A stretch of DNA of 64,000 bases from VRUE01 sp963732225 (GCA_963732225.1 CAVSYR010000005.1:620001-684000); one strand, 5' to 3'. Counted from the first letter of the stretch, positions 8,693-17,972 are shown. The notes: generated from the sequence alone by a model not told the origin. Program-made: numbers and translations.

Positions 8693-10213
8693 ATGCCGCT
8701 CCGCGCTCGCCGTTCGCTCGTCCCCCTGATCCTCTCGATTGCCTTCGCGGTGATTGCCGCAGCCCCAGCCGGCGCTGCCGCAAGCTCACCCTCGGCGGCT
8801 TCGGCGCTCGCGAGCGGAGGGAACGCTCCACGCCACGGCGGTCACGTGCGCCGTGCCTGGCCCGCCAAGAAGGCCCACCGCCCTAAGACAGCGATCGCCC
8901 GCTGGCTCGCCCGCCAGGTCGGCCCGAGCAAGCCGGTCGCCTGCCCAAAGCAGCGGACGAAGGCCCGCGGTCGCTGCGCCGCTCCCCACCGCAAGGGACG
9001 CGCGTCCGCCTCCTCGGTGGCACCGGTCGCGATGCGCGCCGCCGCGGCCCGGCCCGGCGCCAAGTCCTCGCAGCTCGAAAACGTCGCCCTTCGCCTCTCG
9101 ACCGGCAAGCGGATCTCGTCTTTGCAACTGATCCGCTCCTTCGATATCCCCACCGACGACCCGTCCTACGAACGCCTGTTCAACTGGTCCTGGACCTATG
9201 ACTCCGCGACCGCGGCGACCGCGTTCGCCTCGGTCGGCCTCCAGGAACAGGCCGGTCGCCTGCTCGACCAGTTGGCGGCGCTACAGCGCGAGGACGGCTC
9301 AATTGAATTTGCCTTCAATGTGCAAACCGGTGAAAGCAGCGGCACCGTGCGCGCCGGCTCGGTCGCCTTCGACGCGATCGCCTTCAGCGACTACGACTCC
9401 ACCTTCGGCACCACCCTCTACCTCGACGACGCCCGCCGCGCGGTCGACTACCTACTCTCGCTGCGCAACGAAGAAGGGCTCGTGCGCGGCGGGCCGGACG
9501 TCAAGTGGGTCTCGACCCAGCACAACATCCTCACCCTGATCGCACTGATGACCCTCTCCCAGCAGTTGGAAGAACAGGGCGATGAAGGAGCGGCGATGTA
9601 CCGCGAAGCCGCCGCCGTGATCGTCAAGGGCATCTACTCGCAGCTGATCGTCCGCGACGGCGGGCTGGCGCACTTCCGCGAGGGCGTCGGCGATGAAGTA
9701 GTACCGCTCGACACCCAGGCGCTCGGCGTCATCTTCGCCCGCTTCGTCGGCGACGACGACCTCGCCAAGCAGGTCTACGAGTACGCCCAGCAGAACTTCG
9801 CGATCAAGGGACGCTCGATCGCGCTGTCGAACAAAAAAGCCAGCTACAACATGACCTACGAAGCCGAAGGACCGTTCAGCGGCTACCGCCCCTACATCGG
9901 CAAGCGGGCGCCAGACGTCCTCTGGTTCGAGGGAACCGCGGAGATGCGATTCGCCTCGAGCTTCCTCGGCCAGCCAACCGACGAACTCGATGCGAGCATG
10001 AACTCCTGGTGGGACATCACCCGCAAGCAGGGCCTCGCTCCGCTCGGCGCCGACCGCACCATCACCAATAACCCGTACAACGAGTACCACGTCTGGCCGA
10101 CCGCGGCGGCCGGTGCCTGGACCATCCTCAGCGGAGCGTCGAAGGACACCAACTGGGCAGATCCGTCACTGGTGAGCACGAGCGAACAAGCGGTGCTCGA
10201 ACTCCTGCGCTGA
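8693..10213 (+). CDS. Secreted protein, probable helical-toroid carbohydrate-active enzyme
   Basis: I chose the ATG at 8693, which follows an AAGGACT ribosome site, because it gives a proper signal peptide (RRSLVPLILSIAFAVIAAAP, cleavage near AGAAAS). A basic, low-complexity linker follows to about residue 125. The C-terminal 370 residues have paired helices with aromatic, acidic loops: LFNWSWTYDSATAATAFASVG, QREDGSIEFAFN, DYDSTFGTTLYLDDARRAVDYLLSLR, DTQALGVIFAR and WFEGTAEMRFA. This pattern fits (alpha/alpha)6-barrel glycosidases and lyases. The gene is divergent from the HEAT/GT2 operon (126-bp gap), so it may trim or modify the polymer made there. The enzyme class is not certain. Confidence 0.6.
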   Translation: MPLRARRSLVPLILSIAFAVIAAAPAGAAASSPSAASALASGGNAPRHGGHVRRAWPAKKAHRPKTAIARWLARQVGPSKPVACPKQRTKARGRCAAPHRKGRASASSVAPVAMRAAAARPGAKSSQLENVALRLSTGKRISSLQLIRSFDIPTDDPSYERLFNWSWTYDSATAATAFASVGLQEQAGRLLDQLAALQREDGSIEFAFNVQTGESSGTVRAGSVAFDAIAFSDYDSTFGTTLYLDDARRAVDYLLSLRNEEGLVRGGPDVKWVSTQHNILTLIALMTLSQQLEEQGDEGAAMYREAAAVIVKGIYSQLIVRDGGLAHFREGVGDEVVPLDTQALGVIFARFVGDDDLAKQVYEYAQQNFAIKGRSIALSNKKASYNMTYEAEGPFSGYRPYIGKRAPDVLWFEGTAEMRFASSFLGQPTDELDASMNSWWDITRKQGLAPLGADRTITNNPYNEYHVWPTAAAGAWTILSGASKDTNWADPSLVSTSEQAVLELLR

Positions 10214-10294
10214 TCGCGCGGGCCCGGCCTCGCGATTGCACGGCGATAAGTCTCGGGAGGTACCGATTTAGATACCTCGCTATACACTCAGCGC

Positions 10295-11731
10295 GTGCGG
10301 ACAACGATGGTGGGGGCACTGCTGGCGGCGCTGATCTTGGTCGGCGGGATCGACGATGCGGGTGCCGCCACGCTGAGGGCGGAGTATCGATTTCAGGGCG
10401 ATCTTGCCTCCGAGATCGCGGCAGCACCCGACCTCGCCAACATTGGCTCGGGCAATAGCTTTGCCTCCGAGCGAATCAACGGCCTCGGGCTTCAACCGGT
10501 GTTGAGATTTCCCGAAGGCAATGGCTTGTCTTTGGCGACCACGGGTCTCGTCAGCCCCACCAGCAACTCGGTGGTGGTGGTTTTTCGGCTGGCCAGCACG
10601 GATGGTTACCGGCGCATTCTCGACTTCGCCGGCGGGGTCTCAGACATCGGGCTCTACAACCTGAACGGACACGTGGCGCTCTACGGCGCCGGCAGCACCA
10701 GCAAGGACGCCGTGCTGGACAACTCTTATGCCGAGATCGCTCTCACGAATGCCGCGGTCGCCGACGGCTCAGAGCAGGTCACCGCTTACTTGAACGGCAC
10801 TGAGGTCGCCGCCGGAAAAGCTTCCCAGGGATTCGACCTCGGATCCGGACAGCTGCGGTTCTTCCGCGACAACACAAGTGGCGCGTTCACGGGTGAGGAG
10901 TCGAGCGGGGCCGTGTCGTGCGTTCTGGTCTACGACGGCACCCTGAGCGCGGGTGAAGTGAGTCAGATCGCCGACAACCCGGCGCTGTGTCCTGCACCAA
11001 AGCCAGCCCCCGGGCGAGCCAAAGCATCGGTGACGGGCAAACCAAAGGTGATCGGATCGAGGCGCCCGACGGTGCTCGATACCGGCCTTACCGTTAGCTG
11101 CCCGATCGGCACGGCGGCCTGTGCGGCAAACAGCAACGTCAGCGTCGCTCCGAGCGGACCAACAGCGGTGCGGGGCGAGCGCTTGGGCGTAGTCCGCTTC
11201 AGGGTCCCCACCGGCGGCAGCAGGAGCGTGCAGGTGCGACTGTCGGAGCGGGGAGCAAAGACCCTGAGCGATGCAGGAACACTGAAGGTCAGGGTCTCGG
11301 CAGAGATCAAGGCCAACGGGCGAACCGCCAGCGCACAGCAGGCGGGAAAGATCGTGGCTCCGCGTCCACCCGCTTTCAGACCCGGTAAGTACACCGGGAG
11401 CACAAACCAGGACTTGCCGATCTCCCTCGTCGTGAGTCAGACAGCGGTTCGGTCAGCTGTCTTCCGCTGGCACGGAAGGTGCGACGACGGCAGGACACAC
11501 GCAAATACGGTCATCCTCCGCGGAAGCGCACGGGTTCGCCACGGGCACTTCTCCCTCGGAGCACATCTCGACAGCGGGGGCTCAGCCCGCGTGAGCGGCC
11601 GGCTCGACGGTGACCACGCCTCCGGCACGCTGTCCCGCGTCGGTGCAAGCGTCTCCGGCACCAAGTGCACAGTGAAGGAGATCAGCTGGCACGCACGCAC
11701 CTCCGGCGTCGAAATTGGAACGTCCCGCTAA
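10295..11731 (+). CDS. Secreted LamG-like (concanavalin-fold) protein
   Basis: From a GTG start the 478-residue product begins with a signal peptide (MVGALLAALILVGG, cleavage near DAGAAT). Residues 30-225 look like a LamG/ConA-type jelly roll: LRAEYRFQGDLASE, VVVVFRLASTDGYRRILDFAGG, VTAYLNGTEVAAGKASQGFDLG, AVSCVLVYDGTLSAGEVSQI. The rest is a Ser/Gly/Arg-rich beta domain with two Cys pairs and no catalytic motif that I recognise. Such domains bind carbohydrates or matrix proteins. It lies 81 bp downstream of, and on the same strand as, the helical-toroid gene. Confidence 0.6.
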   Translation: MRTTMVGALLAALILVGGIDDAGAATLRAEYRFQGDLASEIAAAPDLANIGSGNSFASERINGLGLQPVLRFPEGNGLSLATTGLVSPTSNSVVVVFRLASTDGYRRILDFAGGVSDIGLYNLNGHVALYGAGSTSKDAVLDNSYAEIALTNAAVADGSEQVTAYLNGTEVAAGKASQGFDLGSGQLRFFRDNTSGAFTGEESSGAVSCVLVYDGTLSAGEVSQIADNPALCPAPKPAPGRAKASVTGKPKVIGSRRPTVLDTGLTVSCPIGTAACAANSNVSVAPSGPTAVRGERLGVVRFRVPTGGSRSVQVRLSERGAKTLSDAGTLKVRVSAEIKANGRTASAQQAGKIVAPRPPAFRPGKYTGSTNQDLPISLVVSQTAVRSAVFRWHGRCDDGRTHANTVILRGSARVRHGHFSLGAHLDSGGSARVSGRLDGDHASGTLSRVGASVSGTKCTVKEISWHARTSGVEIGTSR

Positions 11732-11761
11732 GGGCCATCCCTATCCCATCGCTCTGCTTGC

Positions 11762-12049
11762 TCAGCCGACCGCGTCGGCCCACTCGCTGAGGCGGCCCGC
11801 GAACTGAGGCGTGGCCGCGTCGACCTCGACGATCGCATCGGCGGGGACATTCGCCTTTTTGGCAGCGGCCATGATCGCATCGGGCGAGGGTGCCTCGTAG
11901 AGGCAGTAGGTGCGGCGCCGGTCGGCGCTGAGGAAGGAGAACAACCAGCGCACTCCCTCGCCGCCGTTGATCTCCTCGATCAACTCCACATCGTCGTCGC
12001 TGAGGTCGAGCTGATCGGCGAAGTTACGCTCGATCACGTAGAGGGCCAT
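11762..12049 (-). CDS. DUF4242 protein (SCO4226-like, probable metal-binding)
   Basis: The 95-residue product starts MALYVIERNF, the typical opening of DUF4242. It continues with WLFSFLSADRRRTYCLYEAPSPDAIMAAAKKANVPAD, the alpha-beta ferredoxin-like core. The family's characterised member, SCO4226 of Streptomyces coelicolor, binds nickel. A longer frame reaching 12124 runs into the palindromic element and lacks the family signature, so I use the ATG at 12049. A second DUF4242 domain, fused to a cyclase, is encoded at 17973. Confidence 0.75.
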   Translation of the reverse strand: MALYVIERNFADQLDLSDDDVELIEEINGGEGVRWLFSFLSADRRRTYCLYEAPSPDAIMAAAKKANVPADAIVEVDAATPQFAGRLSEWADAVG

Positions 12050-12076
12050 CGGCTGATCGTAGCGGGGATTTCGGCC

Positions 12077-12243
12077 TAGGAGGGGTTGACGAAACCCCCG
12101 CACGCGCCTGGTGGCGGCGGACACTGCGCGGTGCGGCGTCCTCGGTCGGCCAAATAGCGCTGCTATTCGGCCTCCCTGCGTCCTTGCCCCGCTTGGTCCG
12201 GCGCTCGCCAGATCGCATACGGGGGTTTCGTCAACCCCTCCTA
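12077..12243. repeat. 167-bp palindromic element with perfect 24-bp ends
   Basis: Bases 12077-12100 and 12220-12243 are perfect inverted copies of a 24-base sequence that begins TAGGAGGGGTTGACG and ends AACCCCCG. The interior is itself an imperfect palindrome centred near 12158, with the hairpin AATAGC-GCT-GCTATT flanked by GGCC on both sides. The whole could fold as one long hairpin. It fills the gap between the end of the LuxR-type gene and the start of the DUF4242 gene, and its right end supplies the LuxR gene's stop codon. This fits a miniature inverted-repeat element or a dispersed intergenic palindrome. Confidence 0.75.
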
Positions 12244-15200
12244 CCGGGAAGCGAGTCCGTGCCGATGCGCGTAGGACGCGGCCTCGGTGCGGTTCGCTGA
12301 CTCTGTCTTGCGCAGGATGCTGCGAATGTGGTTGGCCGCGGTGTGTTCGCTGATCGAGAGCCTGCCGCCGATCTCGCGGTTGCTGAGGCCCTCGGCGACG
12401 AGCGCCAGGATCTGCGCCTCCCGCGGCGAGAGGCTGTCGGGCAGGTCGACCGCGACCGCGCTGATTCCCAGGCCGCGGATTTTCCCGAGCAGTCCTTCCA
12501 TCCCGATCTGCTCGGCCAGGGAAGTGGCCTCGCCGAGCAGCATCTCGGCTCGCTCGCGGCTTGCAGCGCCACGGCCAAGCAGAAAGCGACCGTACTCATA
12601 CGCGGTGTGCGCCAGCCAGGTCGAGGCGCCCATCCGCCGGTTCAGCTCCATCGCCCGCTCGAAGTGCTCCTCCGCTCGCGCCGGCTCCTTCAGCGTGGCG
12701 GCGAGCATGCCCAGGTAGCGATCGGCCGCCCCGTAGCAAGCCACCAGGTGGCCGATCATCACGTTGGTGCCGGCCAGCGGCTCCAGCTCCGGGTAGACGA
12801 GCGCCGCCATCTCCTCGTCGTCGAGCGCCGCGCAGGCGTCGGTCAGGTAGACGAGAGCCGCCGTCCACAGCGAGGTCCGAAAGCCGTCGATGCCCTGGGC
12901 GGCGATCGCGGCCAGCTCTCGCCTTGCCTCGCGCTCCATCCCCAGCTCGGCCAAGACGGCGACGAGTCCGGGGCGCCACGGGCCGTCACGGTCGACGGCT
13001 CCGGCGAGGATCCTCATCGCCGGAGCCAGCTCGGCCAGTCGCCCCTGCTCGCGGCGAAGACCGAACATCTGAATTCCGTTGGTGCCAGATGCCTCGCGTC
13101 CGATCAGCAGCTGGCCCCATTCGCGCGAGTGCTCCGCCATCGCTTCGCTTTCCGCAAGGTTCCCTCGGCAGAGGGCGATTGCCGAGCCGTAGTGCTCGGC
13201 AACGTGGTTCATGAACGGCTGTGCCGTCCGCTCGGCCATCTCTCGCTGCGCGGCGACCTCGTCCCAGGCGGAATCAAGGTCGCAGAGGGCGACGAAAGTC
13301 GGCACCCGCCAGGCCATCGCCTCGGTCTGGGTCTCGGCGTCTCCCATCTCCCCGGCGAGGTCCCGCGCCTCGGTCAGCATCGCCAGGATCTCCTCGAGCG
13401 GGGTTGTCCCCCGTGCCCAGTAGGAGCGAACCAGCACCCAGGCCAGCGCCCTGCGGTCGCCGTGCTCCCTTGCCAGCGCGACCGCGTTGCTGCGCACAAG
13501 CGCGCCCCGCTCCGGCTCGCCCACGAAGCTGAGCCCGCGGGCAAGCCCCGAAAGCAGGCCGATCCGCAACTCGTCATCCCCCTCGCCGACTGCGGTCAAT
13601 GCCTCCTCGAGCAGTTCGTAGGAGACCTGGCTCGCGATTCCGGGCCGCCAGCAAGCCTCCTCATAGCCGATCGCCGCCCGGGCCAGCAGCTCAGCGCTCT
13701 CGAGCCGGCGGGCGATCTCCGCCGCCGCCACAAAGGCCTCTTGCGCATCGGTCGCCTTGCCGGCCCGGTGGCTGGCAGAGCCGAGCTCGAGCAGGACGCT
13801 GGCCCGCTTGGCCTCGTCCTCGATCCCGATCTCGATCGCGGTCCGCAACCGCATCCCGGCGTCGTCGAAGGCGAGCCCGGCGCTGGCCGCGCTCGCCGCG
13901 CGAAGGTTGTAGTCGACGGCCCGCTCGGTCCCGCCGAACGGCGCCGCGGCGCCGAAGTGATGGGCGAGGTCGGCGAGCGCACGGTCAGACGCACCACCCG
14001 CGCGCTCGAGCTCCTCGCCGACGCGGAGGTGCAGCTCTGCACGCCGCAGCCGCGAGAGCCGATCGTAGAGCGCCCTGCGCACGATCTCGTGGGTGAAGCG
14101 ACAGGCGAGCCGCGGCGAGCGCAGCTCCTCGATCATGCCGCTTCCCACCGCCTCCTCGAGTGCGACGAGAAGCTCACTCTCGCTGAGGCCGCCGGCACGG
14201 CGGACCGGTTCAAGCTCGAACTCGGGGCCGGCGACGGCGGCAAGCTCCAGTAGATCCGTGGTCTTCGGGGCGAGGCGGGAGAGCCGCTGGCCGACCACCT
14301 CGTGGACGCTTTCAGGCGTCCCGAGCTCGCTCAACGGCCGGGTCACCCTCACCTCTCCCCCACTGACCTCGACGATCCCGGTCTCGACCAGGGCGCGCCA
14401 AAGCTCGCAGACGAGGAAGGCGTTGCCGTCGGTGAGGTCGTGGATCGTGTGCGCGAGCTCGTCCAGCTCGGCGTCGGGATCGCTGCCGGCGGCGCGGCTG
14501 ACCAGGTCGGAGACCTCCGCCCCGGAGAGGCCGGAGAGCCGCATTCGCACGACGTCCTCGTCGCGGCGCAGGTCGGCGAGCGTCTCCGCCAGTCCGGCGG
14601 GCATGTCGGCCTCGGTGTCGCGAAAGGTCGCGAGAAGCAGCAACCGGCCGCTGCCGGGGGAGCGCGCCAGATGCCGCAGCATCAACAGCGTTGGGGCATC
14701 GGCCCAGTGCCCGTCCTCGAGCACCACCAGCAGCGGCCGGACCTGACTCACGTTCTCCAGCAGATCCGCCACCGCGGTGTGGAGGCGGTGGCGCTCGGTG
14801 TCGGGGTCGGCCTCGACCGGCTCGGGCAGATCGCCGACGCGAGATGGCAGATCGGGCAGCAGACGCGTCAACTCGCCGCCTCCGGTTCCCAGAGCGGCGC
14901 TCAACTCGGCAGGATCGGTCGCTCGCACGAGCTGATCGAGGGCCTCGACGAAGGGTCGGTAGGGAGTCCGAACCGCCGCATCGCAGGCCCCGCAGAGGAC
15001 CAGCACGCCTTCGGCGGCGGCCTCAGTGGCGAACTCGCGCGTCAACCTGCTCTTGCCGGCGCCGGGCTCGCCCGCGAGCAGCGCCACGCGACGACCCTCG
15101 CCCGTGGCACGCGGCATCAGCGTCCGCAGCTTCTCCAGCTCGGCCGCGCGCCCGACGAAAGGGGAGATCGAGGTTGGCCGGAGCGACCCCGGCAGCTCCG

Positions 15201-15276
15201 GGATTTCCGCATCCATGGGAAAAAGATAGTCAGACTTGACCATTCCGCCTGGAACGGCCGCATCCGAGCTGCTCAA
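12241..15276 (-). CDS. Large LuxR-family regulator with AAA-type ATPase
   Basis: This protein of about 1,000 residues belongs to the MalT/LAL-type regulators. Near the N-terminus it has PFVGRAAELEKLRTLM and the Walker A motif GEPGAGKSRL, then LLVVLEDGHWAD (Walker B), an NTPase domain to about residue 350, a long TPR-like helical middle, and a C-terminal LuxR helix-turn-helix (SPREAQILALVAEGLSNREIGGRLSISEHTAANHIRSIL). It should bind DNA when a ligand acts on the ATPase/TPR part. Three starts are possible: TTG at 15276, ATG at 15243 or ATG at 15216, and all keep every domain. It is divergent from the flavoenzyme operon, its most likely target. The stop codon lies inside the palindromic element. 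Confidence 0.85.
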   Translation of the reverse strand: MSSSDAAVPGGMVKSDYLFPMDAEIPELPGSLRPTSISPFVGRAAELEKLRTLMPRATGEGRRVALLAGEPGAGKSRLTREFATEAAAEGVLVLCGACDAAVRTPYRPFVEALDQLVRATDPAELSAALGTGGGELTRLLPDLPSRVGDLPEPVEADPDTERHRLHTAVADLLENVSQVRPLLVVLEDGHWADAPTLLMLRHLARSPGSGRLLLLATFRDTEADMPAGLAETLADLRRDEDVVRMRLSGLSGAEVSDLVSRAAGSDPDAELDELAHTIHDLTDGNAFLVCELWRALVETGIVEVSGGEVRVTRPLSELGTPESVHEVVGQRLSRLAPKTTDLLELAAVAGPEFELEPVRRAGGLSESELLVALEEAVGSGMIEELRSPRLACRFTHEIVRRALYDRLSRLRRAELHLRVGEELERAGGASDRALADLAHHFGAAAPFGGTERAVDYNLRAASAASAGLAFDDAGMRLRTAIEIGIEDEAKRASVLLELGSASHRAGKATDAQEAFVAAAEIARRLESAELLARAAIGYEEACWRPGIASQVSYELLEEALTAVGEGDDELRIGLLSGLARGLSFVGEPERGALVRSNAVALAREHGDRRALAWVLVRSYWARGTTPLEEILAMLTEARDLAGEMGDAETQTEAMAWRVPTFVALCDLDSAWDEVAAQREMAERTAQPFMNHVAEHYGSAIALCRGNLAESEAMAEHSREWGQLLIGREASGTNGIQMFGLRREQGRLAELAPAMRILAGAVDRDGPWRPGLVAVLAELGMEREARRELAAIAAQGIDGFRTSLWTAALVYLTDACAALDDEEMAALVYPELEPLAGTNVMIGHLVACYGAADRYLGMLAATLKEPARAEEHFERAMELNRRMGASTWLAHTAYEYGRFLLGRGAASRERAEMLLGEATSLAEQIGMEGLLGKIRGLGISAVAVDLPDSLSPREAQILALVAEGLSNREIGGRLSISEHTAANHIRSILRKTESANRTEAASYAHRHGLASR

Positions 15277-15300
15277 AGTGGGTCAGATCGGGTCATGACA

Positions 15301-15313
15301 GGCGGATTCCGCC
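15301..15313. promoter_or_regulatory. Short palindrome in divergent promoter region
   Basis: GGCGGATTCCGCC is a perfect 6-bp palindrome around one central base, in the 86-bp gap between the LuxR-type gene and the flavoenzyme operon. It is a candidate operator for that regulator. Palindromes this short do occur by chance in GC-rich DNA. Confidence 0.3.
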
Positions 15314-15362
15314 GTCCTACGCTCGTCGGGAAGAGATTGAGACAACCCGCAAGGAGGCACCG

Positions 15363-16739
15363 ATGAGCAGCACCGCGCCCAGTCAGATAGCCGGCTTCAA
15401 GGGAAGGCTGACCCGCCCCGAAGACCCCGGCTACGAGGACACCCGCAGCGTCTACAACGCGATGATCGATCGGCGTCCCGCCCTGATCGCCACCTGCACC
15501 GACGCCGATGACGTGGCGAAGGTGATCGCCTTCGCCGGCGCCAACGACCTGCCGCTGGCGGTCCGCGGCGGTGCCCACAACGGCGCCGGGCTTGGGACTG
15601 TCGATGATGGCCTCGTCCTCGACCTCTCGGGACTGAAGAGAATCAAGGTCGACCCCGAGTCCCGCACGGTCCGGGTCGGCGGCGGCTGCCTCTGGGGCGA
15701 AGTCGACGTGGCGACCAACGTGCACGGGCTGGCGACACCGAGCGGGATCATCTCGACCACCGGTGTCGGCGGCCTCACCTTGGGCGGCGGCCTCGGCCAC
15801 CTGACCCGCAAATGCGGTCTCAGCATCGACAACCTGCTCGAGGCCGAAGTCATCCTCGCCAGCGGCGAGCGGGTGCGGGCGGCCGAGGACGAGAATCCCG
15901 ACCTCTTCTGGGCGATCCGCGGTGGCGGCGGCAACTTCGGCGTCGTCACCTCCTTCGTCTTCCGGTTGCACGAGGTCGGCACGATCGTCGGCGGTCCGAC
16001 CTTCTGGGCGGTCGAGGACGGCGCCGAGGTATTGACGGCCTATCGCGACTTCATCCTGGGCGCCCCGCGGGAGCTGAACGGGTTCTTCGCCTTCACCTCC
16101 GTCCCCCCGGCGGCGCCGTTCCCCGATGAGCTCCACCTGCGCAAGGTCAGCGGTGTCGTCTGGTGCTACTCCGGAGACCCTGCAGATGCCGCCGAGGCGA
16201 TGGCCCCGCTGCTGGAGGCAACCCCGGAGCCGCTGCTGCACGGTCCGCAGGAGATCCCGCTGCCCGCGCTGCAGAGCGCCTTCGACCCGGTCTACCCGGC
16301 CGGGGACCAGTGGTACTGGCGGGCTGACTTCGTCAAGGAGATCCCCGACGAGGCCGTTGCGCTCCACGCCAAGTTCGGGGCCGAGATGCCGACCTGGAAG
16401 TCGACCATGCACCTGTACCCGATCGACGGGGCCGCCCACGACGTTGGGCCGACCGATACCCCGTGGGCCTACCGCGACGCCAACTGGGGCTCCGTCTTCG
16501 CCGGCGTCGACCCCGACCCCGCCAACGCGGACAGCATCCGCGACTGGTGCGTCGACTACTTCGAGGCACTGCACCCCTACTCGGCCGGCGGCGCCTACGT
16601 GAACATGATGATGGACGAGGGCCAGGAGCGAGTGCGGGCGAGCTACGGCGACAACTATGACCGCCTCGCCCAGATCAAGGCCAAATACGACCCCGACAAC
16701 CTCTTCCGGGTCAACCAGAACATCCAGCCAAATGCCTGA
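15363..16739 (+). CDS. FAD-linked oxidoreductase, berberine-bridge-enzyme type
   Basis: The 458-residue product has the PCMH-type FAD domain (residues about 35-210) with VRGGAHNGAGLG, whose His normally carries the 8-alpha-linked flavin. GGGLGHLTRKCG supplies the Cys that can give a second covalent link, and RGGGGNFGVVTSF closes the site. A BBE domain ends the protein (GAYVNMMMDEG through YDPDNLFRVNQNI). Such enzymes oxidise alcohols, sugars or alkaloid-like substrates with O2. The AAGGAGG ribosome site 6 bases before ATG is near-consensus. The stop overlaps the start of the next flavoenzyme by 8 bases, so the two are one operon and probably act in sequence. Confidence 0.85.
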   Translation: MSSTAPSQIAGFKGRLTRPEDPGYEDTRSVYNAMIDRRPALIATCTDADDVAKVIAFAGANDLPLAVRGGAHNGAGLGTVDDGLVLDLSGLKRIKVDPESRTVRVGGGCLWGEVDVATNVHGLATPSGIISTTGVGGLTLGGGLGHLTRKCGLSIDNLLEAEVILASGERVRAAEDENPDLFWAIRGGGGNFGVVTSFVFRLHEVGTIVGGPTFWAVEDGAEVLTAYRDFILGAPRELNGFFAFTSVPPAAPFPDELHLRKVSGVVWCYSGDPADAAEAMAPLLEATPEPLLHGPQEIPLPALQSAFDPVYPAGDQWYWRADFVKEIPDEAVALHAKFGAEMPTWKSTMHLYPIDGAAHDVGPTDTPWAYRDANWGSVFAGVDPDPANADSIRDWCVDYFEALHPYSAGGAYVNMMMDEGQERVRASYGDNYDRLAQIKAKYDPDNLFRVNQNIQPNA

Positions 16740-17949
16740 GCGCGAATACGACGTTGTGGTCGTCGGCGGGAGTCTGGCCGGGTGCGCTGCGGCTCGCCTA
16801 CTCGCGCTGCGGGGCGCTCGCGTCGCCGTGGTCGAGAAGCGCCCCGAGCTCGACGCCTACAAGGTCATCTGCACCCACAACATCCAGGCTGGCGCGGTGC
16901 CGGCGATCGAGCGCCTCGGGATCGGGCCGGCGATCCGCAGCGCCGGCGCCGTTCGCGCCCAGGCCGATATCTGGACGCGTTACGGGTGGATACGCCCGCC
17001 TGATCGGAGCCCGCGTGGCGTCAACCTGCGGCGCTCGGTCCTCGACCCGATCGTGCGCCGGCAGGCGATCGAGACTCCAGGGGTGGACTACCTGCCCGGC
17101 CTCACGGCAGTGGGACTCGAGGGCGATGAGCAGGTCGAGGGCGTCCGCATTTCGGGGCGTGGGGAAAAAGAGAGGACGCTGACGGCAAGACTCGTGGTTG
17201 CCGCCGACGGACGTGATTCGCAGGTGGCGCGGATGGCGGGTGTCTCTGGGCGCGTCCGACCCCACAAGCGCTTCTGTTACTTCTCCTACTTCAAGGACGT
17301 CCCGCTGCGTGATCCCAACCGGGGAATGGTCTGGTTCAGCGACCCCGACTTTGCCTACATACACCCCAACGAGGAGGGCGTCTCGATGGTCGGGGTGCTG
17401 CTGGCCAAGCGACGACTGGACGAGTTTCGCGGCGACCCCGAGCCGGCGGTTCGCGCGCACTTCCGGGGCCTGGCCGATGCTCCAAGTCTGGACAACGCGC
17501 GCCCGATCGCGAAATGGTTCGGGAAGCTCGAGATGCCGAGCACGATCCGCCCTGCCGCGGCGCGGGGAATGGCGTTTGTCGGCGATGCCACCCAAGCGTC
17601 CGATCCGCTTTTCGGCGTCGGTTGCGGCTGGGCATTCCAGTCGGCTGATTGGCTAAACGAGGAAGTCGGCCCGGCCCTGCACGGATCGGATCGGCAACTC
17701 AATCGCGCCCTAGGAGCCTACGCGCGGCGCCATCGCCGCGAGCTCCGTGCCCATCATTGGTTCATCTCCGACTACTCGAGCGGGCGACGCTTCTCGCCGC
17801 TTGAGAAGCTCATCTACTCGACCGCAGCGCGCGACACCGAGCTTGCCGGGCGAGTCGAGGACTTTGGCACTCGCTCGATCCGCGGCATCGCCGGCACCCG
17901 GCGAATGATCACTCGGACCGCCCAGGTACGGCTTGGGTTGGCCGGCTGA
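16732..17949 (+). CDS. FAD-dependent monooxygenase / geranylgeranyl-reductase-like flavoprotein
   Basis: This 405-residue group-A flavoprotein starts YDVVVVGGSLAGCAAARLLALRG, the Rossmann GxGxxG, with the ribose-binding Glu in VVEKRPE. The second FAD motif is LVVAADGRDSQVARMAG and the third is GMAFVGDATQASDPLFGVGCGWAFQSA. The layout fits para-hydroxybenzoate-hydroxylase-like monooxygenases and related dehydrogenases or halogenases; there is no halogenase WxWxIP motif. Its ATG lies inside the 3' end of the BBE-type oxidase gene (8-bp overlap). Substrate unknown; acting on the oxidase's product is an inference. Confidence 0.8.
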   Translation: MPEREYDVVVVGGSLAGCAAARLLALRGARVAVVEKRPELDAYKVICTHNIQAGAVPAIERLGIGPAIRSAGAVRAQADIWTRYGWIRPPDRSPRGVNLRRSVLDPIVRRQAIETPGVDYLPGLTAVGLEGDEQVEGVRISGRGEKERTLTARLVVAADGRDSQVARMAGVSGRVRPHKRFCYFSYFKDVPLRDPNRGMVWFSDPDFAYIHPNEEGVSMVGVLLAKRRLDEFRGDPEPAVRAHFRGLADAPSLDNARPIAKWFGKLEMPSTIRPAAARGMAFVGDATQASDPLFGVGCGWAFQSADWLNEEVGPALHGSDRQLNRALGAYARRHRRELRAHHWFISDYSSGRRFSPLEKLIYSTAARDTELAGRVEDFGTRSIRGIAGTRRMITRTAQVRLGLAG

Positions 17950-17972
17950 GCGCGGGAGTACAGTCGATTCCG

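Noticed and set aside
12024..12353. Small frames on both strands across the palindromic element
   Set aside because: Their similar peptides (GVSSTPP, GRPNS-AI) are produced by the palindrome itself, not by selection for protein.
12328..14253. 641-codon frame opposite the LuxR-type gene
   Set aside because: It is antisense to a well-supported gene with clear ATPase and HTH motifs. Long antisense frames are expected in GC-rich DNA, and the peptide has no motif.
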